Shown here in pieces: positions 53,719 to 59,761 of a DNA stretch of 59,761 bases (its first letter is position 1; each line of letters starts with the position of its first letter). A program made the translations under genes and the position numbers. The stretch is from contig RFPL01000017.1 in NCBI GenBank assembly GCA_009926135.1, positions 1-59,761 of the forward strand, given 5' to 3'. The notes beneath the pieces are model-generated. The model ran no database searches. It was given only the letters and a program-made list of their open reading frames with translations, and was not told where the DNA came from. This stretch comes from Sphingomonadaceae bacterium. Lineage in GTDB: Bacteria > Pseudomonadota > Alphaproteobacteria > Sphingomonadales > Sphingomonadaceae.

Positions 53719-55178
53719 GCCTCCAGCGGTTCGGTCGCCAATCCCAGTTCCGGGATCGAGACCGAGCGGCGGCCGCTGAAGTCGGTGCGAACGACGATCA
53801 GGCCGGTCTTCTCGTAGTGATCGAGCAGGCGGCGCAGTCGGCCCGGTGAACTGGTGCCATAGATCACGGCCAGCTCGTCGTCGTCGGGGCAGGGGTGGCC
53901 GGCCTGGGCGGCGCGGGCGATGGCCAGGAAGGGCGCCAAGAGGTCGTCGGGCAGGACGCTGCCGATGCGCATGATTTCCTGAGCCTCGGGGCTGCCGGGT
54001 TCCTCGATCCCCGCCACGGCCATGGCAAAGCGGCGCTGGAAGCCGGCCATGTCGACCTGGCCCGCGGTCAGCCGCTGCATCCGGCAACGGACGGTGAAAT
54101 CGTGATAGAGCTTGGCCGGGGGCTGGTAAGTGCAGCCTTCCTCCGCCGCCATCTCGCGCAGGATGAGATTAATCGCCGCATCCACTTCCGCAGCCGACTT
54201 GCCGGGAACTGCCGGTTGGTCCGGCACCGGCACCGGAATGTCCGGCGCGATCTGCCCGATCAGATCCTCGATCGCCGGGCGGACCGGCTCGGGATCGGGC
54301 GCGCGGACCGGCGCATCCTCGATATGCAGATCGGCGTGGAGCAGGGCGTGGAGATCGTCCGGCGAGGCGGAGGGGGGCGGGGCGAGCTTCTGGACCAGCG
54401 ACTTCGGCCCGGTTCGCACCGGCCCGATCTGCACGGCTACTGGCCGTCGGCTGATCGCCGGGCCAAGGCCCAGGAACTGCCCGCGGCCCAGATCGCGGAT
54501 CTGCTCGGCCTGCCGCCGCTCCATCCCCAGCAGATCGGCTGCGCGGATCATGTCGATATCAAGGAAAGTCCGCCCCATCAGGAAGTTGGAAGCTTCGGCG
54601 GCAACGTTCTTGGCGAGCTTGGCCAGACGCTGCGTGGCGACCACGCCAGCCAGCCCGCGCTTGCGGCCCCGGCACATCAGGTTGGTCATCGCGGCCAGGC
54701 TCAGCCGCCGGGCCTCGTCGCTGACTTCGCCGGCCACGGCCGGGGCGAAGACCTGCGCCTCGTCCACTACCACCAGCGCCGGGTACCACTGCTCGCGCGG
54801 GGCATCGAACAACGCGGAGAGGAACAGCGCGGCGCAGCGCATTTGCGCTTCGACCTCCAGCCCGTCGAGCGCGAGCACGACCGAGGCGCGGTGCTCGCGG
54901 ATCCGCGCGGCAAGGCGGGTCAGCTCCTGGGTCGAATAGGCTGCGCCATCGACGACGATGTGCGGGAACAGCTCGGCCAGCGAAACGAAATCACCTTCTG
55001 GATCGATCACGATCTGCTGCACGATCCCGGCGCTTTCTTCCAGCAGCCGGCGCAGCAGGTGCGATTTGCCTGAGCCGCTGTTGCCCTGGACAAGCAGCCG
55101 CGTGGCCAACAGCTCCTCGATATCGAGGCTGATGCCCTGGCCGTGCTGGTCGGTACCGATCTGGATGGGCGCGCTCAC
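53715..55178 (-). CDS. HerA-like FtsK/DUF87 ATPase with C-terminal winged helix
   Basis: 487 residues. Walker A VQGNSGSGKSHLLRRL near residue 32, Walker B ALVVVDEAQVFAP near 135, then CRGRKRGLAGVVATQRLAKLAKN and an arginine-finger-like region, as in HerA/DUF87 DNA pumps. The tail has GTSSPGRLRRLLDHYEKTGLIV, a winged helix. HerA normally works with nuclease NurA, not present here. GTG start at 55178. Convergent with the GST gene, stops overlapping. Confidence 0.85.
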   Translation of the reverse strand: MSAPIQIGTDQHGQGISLDIEELLATRLLVQGNSGSGKSHLLRRLLEESAGIVQQIVIDPEGDFVSLAELFPHIVVDGAAYSTQELTRLAARIREHRASVVLALDGLEVEAQMRCAALFLSALFDAPREQWYPALVVVDEAQVFAPAVAGEVSDEARRLSLAAMTNLMCRGRKRGLAGVVATQRLAKLAKNVAAEASNFLMGRTFLDIDMIRAADLLGMERRQAEQIRDLGRGQFLGLGPAISRRPVAVQIGPVRTGPKSLVQKLAPPPSASPDDLHALLHADLHIEDAPVRAPDPEPVRPAIEDLIGQIAPDIPVPVPDQPAVPGKSAAEVDAAINLILREMAAEEGCTYQPPAKLYHDFTVRCRMQRLTAGQVDMAGFQRRFAMAVAGIEEPGSPEAQEIMRIGSVLPDDLLAPFLAIARAAQAGHPCPDDDELAVIYGTSSPGRLRRLLDHYEKTGLIVVRTDFSGRRSVSIPELGLATEPLEA

Positions 55179-55267
55179 GCAGGCGGGCCTAGAGGGCGCA
55201 GCAGATTCGGACCAACCACCCCCGCGCGTTTTCCAGAGGTTTGGTGGGTGGCCCTAAGCCGGCCCGG

Positions 55268-55591
55268 TCAATGCCACTTGCGGACTTGCAGTTGGGCGCC
55301 AAAATACTCGAACAGGTTCAGCTCGCGGTCGAACTTGACGCCGAAGCGGCGGCCGACATGCCAGACAACCGTTGCGGCGACCTTCAACTGATCGCCAAAG
55401 CGGACCGAAAGCCGGTCGCCTGGCTCCAGTTGGTTGTCCCCGATCGCGGCCAGTCCGCCGCGCGACAGGTTGCTGGTTACCGCCGTGGTGAGGCCCTGTT
55501 CGCCCGCTTCGATCCGGATCAACATGACGCGGCGAAAGCGAAAGAGACGGGCACCCCAGTTGGTGGTGCTGGAAAGACTGCTCCTGCTCAT
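55268..55591 (-). CDS. PilZ domain protein
   Basis: 107 residues. PilZ barrel: RFRRVMLIRIEAGEQGLTTAVTSNLSRGGLAAIGD with an RxxR-like start and NLSRGG (c-di-GMP binding consensus (D/N)xSxxG), then VWHVGRRFGVKFD. The single RVML at the RxxxR place is weaker than consensus, so c-di-GMP binding is likely but not certain. ATG at 55591 with AAGGAG ten bases upstream. Confidence 0.8.
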   Translation of the reverse strand: MSRSSLSSTTNWGARLFRFRRVMLIRIEAGEQGLTTAVTSNLSRGGLAAIGDNQLEPGDRLSVRFGDQLKVAATVVWHVGRRFGVKFDRELNLFEYFGAQLQVRKWH

Positions 55592-55829
55592 TTGGTCCGG
55601 TCTCCTTGAGCAGAGGGCCATCTGTGCGGCCGCCCACCCACTGGTTTGCCGAGATTCCCCGGCCATCCCAATAGCTCCGCACATGCTTCACAAGAGGTTA
55701 AATGTTCTTGGTATGTTCAAGGTCTATCGTGGCCGGACTGACCGCCACGCTGCCAGAATTGCGCGGAATTTCGGCACTAATTTGCGCGCATGTTGCGCGA
55801 ACAGCCTTCGCATCCACGCCGCCGCGCGG

Positions 55830-57797
55830 TCAGGTTTGGCGGAACAGATCGCCGACGGGGACGGTGAATTCCACGGTCAGGCCGGCCGTATCCCAGGTCT
55901 GGCTGATCGTGCCGTAAAGCTGGTCGCGCGCGGTCGCCTCGATAAGTGACAGGCCGAAGCCAGGCGTGGCGGGCGGCAAGATCGACGGGCCGCCGCGCTC
56001 CCGCCAGCACAGGGTCACGCGCTGGTCCGGACCGGGGGTGTCGACCTGCCAGTCGATCGTGACGATACCGTGCGGGTCCGAGAGCGCGCCGTATTTCAGC
56101 GCATTGGTGATCAGCTCGTGCACGATCAGCGCGATCGACTGGGCGGTGGACGGGCGCAGCCGGACCTGCGGGCCAGTGAGGGTGACGCGGCCAGCCTGGA
56201 CGCCCTGGCGCGGCAGGTAAGGGGCCAGCTCCTCCTCTATCAGCTCGCGCAGTTCGGCCCCGTCCCAGCGGTTCTGGGCAAGCAGGGTGTGCGTGCGGGC
56301 CAAGCTGTTGATCCGTCCGCTGATTGCCTTGCGGAAAGCGGCGATATCCTCGGCCTCGGTCAGCTGCACGATCGCCTGGATCACCGCCATGATGTTCTTG
56401 GCGCGGTGATCGACCTCGCGCGAGAGCAGCTGTTCGCGGGATTGCGCGGCCTTGCGCTCGGTGATGTCGATAAAGGCCGCAACGGCCCCGCGCAGCTGGC
56501 CGCCGGGTCCGCGCAGCGGCGTGGCATTGCCAAGGATATCGCGCACCTGACCATCCGCGAAGACCACGCGCTCCTCGAAATTGCGGATCACTTCGCCGCG
56601 TGCGGCGCGCTGCACCGGGAGGTCATCGGGGGCCAGTTCCTGGCCCGCGCTGTCCAGCACGATGAAGTGGCTGACGGCCGGGTTCTGTTCGCTGGACTTG
56701 GACACGTTCTCGTCCGGGTCAGGCAGGTGGAGCAGTTCGGCGGCGAACTGGTTGCCGGTAATCTCAGCGCAGGCCGGATCGCGCGCCACCCAGATCGCGG
56801 CGGGTACTGCGGCGAGCAGGACCTCCAGCTCCTCGGCGCGGGCGCGGGCCTCTTCCTCGGCCTAGCGCAGCATCTGGCCCTGCGCGGCCAGCGCGTTCTT
56901 GGCGCGGCGCTCGTTGGCGACGACGGCCAGGACCAGGATGGTCAGCGTGGTGACGGCAATGAACTGCTGGACCAGCGAGACCTGGAGCCCGCTGCTGAAA
57001 CTTATCCTGGTCATCGGCCCCAGCCCGCGCTCGGTGGCCCAGATCGCCATGGCGGCGATGATCGCCACCCCCAGCGAAGCGCCGCGCAGCTCGAAGGCCA
57101 GCGCTGCCCAGACCAGCACCGGGAAGACGTGCCAGGTGCGCAGGAAGGCCTGGTCGGGCGGCAGCAGGAACAGCCCGGCAAAGGCCGTGGTGACCAGCAT
57201 GACCACGGTAAAGTGGAGCCTGCGCAGCGGCGTGAGCGGCGGAGCCGGGCTGAGCCATGACAGCACCAGCGGGCCGATCAGGATCGCGCCGACGAAATAG
57301 GCTACCAGCCAGTGGGAGTAAGTCTTGAACAGGCTTTCCGGTGGAATCCCCGACGAGATCGCGATGGTGATGGTGCCGAGCGTCGCCGCGATCATTGCTC
57401 CGATCAGGCCGCCCCAGCCGAAATAGCGCAGCAGTTGGGGCAGATCGGGCAGGGCCGGATCGATGCCGCCGCGCCGCCGTGCCGCCGTCAACGGCAGTAC
57501 CACCGCCAGAGTGTTGGCGGCGGCAATTGCCAGCTCGGCCCAGACCGGCTGCTGCGAACCCGACAACCAGCCCGCCGCCAGCCGGCCGAGCAGGATGGCC
57601 GGCCAGAGCCGCAGTCCGCCCAGCAGCAGGCCCGCCAAGGCCACGCCCGAGGCCGGCCAGACCGGGCTCGCTGCACCTGAGATGGTCGACCACTGCAATC
57701 CCAGGCAGGACAAGGCGGTGTAGGCCAGGGCCAGCGTCAAGAACGCCACGACTGGATAGTCGGCCGGTATTCGGTCACGCATTCCGATCGGCTGCAT
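55830..57797 (-). pseudogene. MASE1-PAS-HWE sensor histidine kinase interrupted by in-frame TAG
   Basis: One continuous frame of 656 codons apart from TAG at 56862-56864. The 5' part (57797-56862) encodes MASE1, eight or so membrane helices (PVWPASGVALAGLLLGGLRLWPAILLG). Right after the stop come EEEARARAEELE and a PAS fold, the HWE/HisKA_2 box SREVDHRAKNIMAVIQAIVQL and an ATPase domain with LIVHELITNALKYGALS and PGFGLSLIE. Restoring the stop (for example GAG) gives a normal sensor kinase. Either a nonsense mutant, two separate proteins (a start inside the second half would be needed), or a sequencing error. Confidence 0.8.
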
Positions 57798-58217
57798 TGA
57801 GTTCCCCGGCTGGACCGAACAGGCATCCAGCCTAGCAGATTGCCGGCCAAAGCAACACCGCGACTGGTGCGGCCTGTTGCATCAGGTCGCGCGGGTGACC
57901 GGTTTCCGAATGGGCAGCGCACCGCGGATTACGCCGAATAAAAAGGGAGCTTGCTGCAAAGATTATCAAACAAGATCACCAAATGACGCGCCCTGCATTT
58001 AAAAGTACTATTAAACAACTTATATATGAGAATATGCGTATGCGCCTATCGAATTATACTTGTGAGTTTTTACATCTGTCAGCAATTTATTGGCAATAAT
58101 GAGAAATAAATTACGCAATAATCCTTATATGATAGAATAAATGCTGTTGTTAATCCTTATTGTGAAATTTGGGTGATTGCTGGATTGAGTGATCAATTAC
58201 GGTCCGCAGAGGTAGAT
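57798..58217. other. noncoding region, AT-rich in its right part
   Basis: 420 bases between divergent genes. To about 57930 it is GC-rich like the genome; from there to the adhesin ATG it is about two thirds A/T, with no supportable gene. The shift in base use suggests a regulatory or foreign segment. No clear promoter boxes are called; the adhesin has AGAGG six bases before its ATG. Confidence 0.6.
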
Positions 58218-59761
58218 ATGATCTCGACATTTCAGCGCGCAATTCGCTTATCGATGATTCCTATTTCCCGAGTGGCGAAGGCAGGCAAGGCCCGCCGCTT
58301 TAGCTGGAAAGCCGCGCTCGCCGGCGCTGCATCGACCATGATCATGACTGCCGCACTTGCCGATCAGGTGCCGATTACGAATGGTAGCGGCCTCTCCGGA
58401 TGGACCACCAATGGCACCGCAACGGTCAAGACCGGCACGGTCATTTACAATTTTGGCGGAAATATTTTCACCCTGACCCCGGCAGCTGGTGAAGACATGG
58501 TGGAAATTACGCCGCAGGGAGCCAGCCTCAATGTAAGCACGATCGATGCGTTCCTGGGTCTGACGAACGGAACCATGCTGGGCGTGGTTGGTTCCGGACC
58601 CGGTCTCGACACCACGAACTATGGCGCAATCGTTCAGGAATTCAACCTGACGGCCGGTACCTACACTTACAGCTGGGCCTATGCCGCTGGCGATTACCTG
58701 CCCTTTTCCGACGGCGTGTTTTCCTCGATTTCGGGTTCGGGCCTGAACGAGGTCTACCTGCTGGCGCGCAATGGTGAGACGTCGATAACCCCCGGTGATT
58801 CGGGCTACCAGACCGGGACGGCCATTCTGCAAAGCTATGGCAACACACCCTGGATCGGCGGGTCGTTCGTGATTGCCGCCGACGGGACCTATAAGCTTGG
58901 CTTCGGTGCGTTCAATGGCTTGGACTTGCAACTTGACCCAGTATTCTATGTAAGCCGCGTTTTCGGGACTTTCACCGGCACCGCAGTAGCCATCACTGGC
59001 GGCGGTGTTACCCCCGCCGTTCCGGATATCGACACGGCGGTTCCCTCGTACACCATAGCGCAGCTTGCGGCTGGCGAAGTGAACCCGGTCTTCACCGGCG
59101 GCAAGCTGGTTCTTGGCTCTGGCGGTGCGGTGGCATCTGATTTTGCGGTGCAGACCGAAGGCGGCACGATCGACACCGATGGTAATAATGTCGAAATGTC
59201 TGGCATTTTCTCGGGTGCAGGCCAGCTCACCAAAGTCGGCAATGGTACGCTAACGCTCACCGGTGCCAACACCTACACCGGTGGCACTGCCGTTTCGGAT
59301 GGCCGTCTGGCTGGTAACACCACCTCGCTGCAGGGCGCGATCGCCAACAATGCCCAGGTCGAGTTCAACCAGACCGCAGCCGGCACCTATGCCGGCGCGA
59401 TGAGCGGCACAGGCCAACTGATCAAGACTGGCGCTGATACGCTGACGCTGACGGGTGCCAACACCTACACTGGTGGCACTGCCGTTTCGAGTGGCCGTCT
59501 GGCTGGTAACACGACCTCGCTGCAAGGCGCGATCACCAACAATGCGGAGGTTGAGTTCAACCAGGCCGCTGCCGGCACCTATGCCGGCGTGATGAGCGGC
59601 ACGGGCCAGCTGATCAAGACCGGCGCCGATACGCTGACGCTGACGGGTGCCAACACTTACAGCGGCGGCACGACCGTTGCCGGTGGCCGCCTGACGGGTG
59701 ACGCCACCTCGCTGCAGGGCGCGATCGCCAACAATGCCCAGGTCGAGTTCAACCAGACCGC
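58218..59761 (+). CDS. autotransporter-like adhesin with PATR repeats (5' part)
   Basis: At least 514 codons, running off the right edge; no stop in frame. ATG at 58218 with AGAGG upstream. Residues 1-48 form a long signal region (SRVAKAGKARRFSWKAALAG, ASTMIMTAALA). Next a ~200-residue lectin-like or jelly-roll domain (GWTTNGTATVKTGTVIYNFGG ... YKLGFGAFNGLDLQLDPVFYVSRV), then a linker and Gly/Thr-rich passenger repeats of the PATR type (LTKVGNGTLTLTGANTYTGG). This is a type V secreted, outer-membrane anchored surface protein if a beta-barrel follows. Function in adhesion or aggregation is inferred. Confidence 0.82.
   Translation, partial: MISTFQRAIRLSMIPISRVAKAGKARRFSWKAALAGAASTMIMTAALADQVPITNGSGLSGWTTNGTATVKTGTVIYNFGGNIFTLTPAAGEDMVEITPQGASLNVSTIDAFLGLTNGTMLGVVGSGPGLDTTNYGAIVQEFNLTAGTYTYSWAYAAGDYLPFSDGVFSSISGSGLNEVYLLARNGETSITPGDSGYQTGTAILQSYGNTPWIGGSFVIAADGTYKLGFGAFNGLDLQLDPVFYVSRVFGTFTGTAVAITGGGVTPAVPDIDTAVPSYTIAQLAAGEVNPVFTGGKLVLGSGGAVASDFAVQTEGGTIDTDGNNVEMSGIFSGAGQLTKVGNGTLTLTGANTYTGGTAVSDGRLAGNTTSLQGAIANNAQVEFNQTAAGTYAGAMSGTGQLIKTGADTLTLTGANTYTGGTAVSSGRLAGNTTSLQGAITNNAEVEFNQAAAGTYAGVMSGTGQLIKTGADTLTLTGANTYSGGTTVAGGRLTGDATSLQGAIANNAQVEFNQT
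59220..59411 (+). repeat. 192-bp tandem repeat, copy 1
   Basis: 64 codons from GQLTKVGNGTLTLTG to GAMSGT. The least similar of the three copies at its start, which is normal for the edge of an array. Confidence 0.9.
59412..59603 (+). repeat. 192-bp tandem repeat, copy 2
   Basis: 64 codons, GQLIKTGADTLTLTG to GVMSGT. Nearly identical in DNA to copies 1 and 3 across most of its length. Confidence 0.9.
59604..59761 (+). repeat. 192-bp tandem repeat, copy 3 (partial, runs off the window)
   Basis: First 158 bases of a third unit in the same register; further copies probably follow beyond the edge. Confidence 0.9.

Noticed and set aside
56862..56864. TAG as a recoded sense codon
   Set aside because: No pyrrolysine or other recoding signal is visible; a nonsense mutation, a natural split or a sequencing error is simpler.
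59220..59761. CRISPR-like direct repeats
   Set aside because: The repeats are long, contiguous and in frame as protein-coding PATR units, with no spacers.

Overview
The window is GC-rich chromosomal DNA of an alphaproteobacterium, most likely a sphingomonad (Sphingomonadales; family-level inference only). The pointers are the rRNA operon ending 23S-5S-tRNA-fMet, a complete PhyR/NepR/EcfG/HisKA_2-kinase general stress locus, and the overall gene content (5-oxoprolinase with DUF969/DUF979, carotenoid oxygenase, valine catabolism operon). I see no transposase, integrase, prophage or CRISPR array; the only strong repeats are inside an adhesin gene at the right edge.

Left part (1-9.8 kb): 23S rRNA 3' end, 5S rRNA and initiator tRNA, each RNA block closed by a hairpin terminator; a SleB-type cell wall hydrolase; a leftward acyl-CoA synthetase/3-hydroxyacyl-CoA dehydrogenase pair; a bifunctional PutA; and a three-gene YfiR/YfiN/YfiB-like operon whose YfiN member ends after HAMP and has no GGDEF domain.

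Middle-left (9.8-28.7 kb): a translationally coupled operon of 5-oxoprolinase, the two-part DUF969/DUF979 transporter and a DUF2891 protein; carotenoid oxygenase; sodium:solute symporter convergent with a GH42 beta-galactosidase; alpha/beta hydrolase; Ala-rich lipoprotein; a SLOG-SLATT-like membrane protein; a DNA glycosylase; a CHASE3 hybrid histidine kinase; and a LigD-type polymerase gene carrying a fossil of the ligase domain upstream of its start.

Centre (28.7-41.3 kb): a general stress response island. It holds phyR, nepR, ecfG and a HisKA_2 kinase, surrounded by hemerythrin proteins, a Pro-rich secreted protein, a GH130 protein, a GlsB/YeaQ membrane protein, small membrane proteins, fumC and a CBS protein. 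Twelve sites resembling the EcfG promoter (GGAAC, 16-17 bases, then GGTT or CGCTT) sit upstream of these genes, several in divergent pairs, so much of the block looks like one regulon placed around its own sigma factor.

Right part (41.3-59.8 kb): AT-rich intergenic islands with two response-regulator genes (one receiver degenerate); a complete leftward valine/isobutyryl-CoA degradation operon (mmsA to mmsB) with an embedded lipoprotein gene and a divergent LysR regulator; two small divergent genes; M24 peptidase; glutathione transferase; HerA-like ATPase; PilZ protein; a MASE1-PAS-HWE histidine kinase split by an in-frame TAG; and the 5' part of a large autotransporter-like adhesin with 192-bp tandem repeats running off the end.
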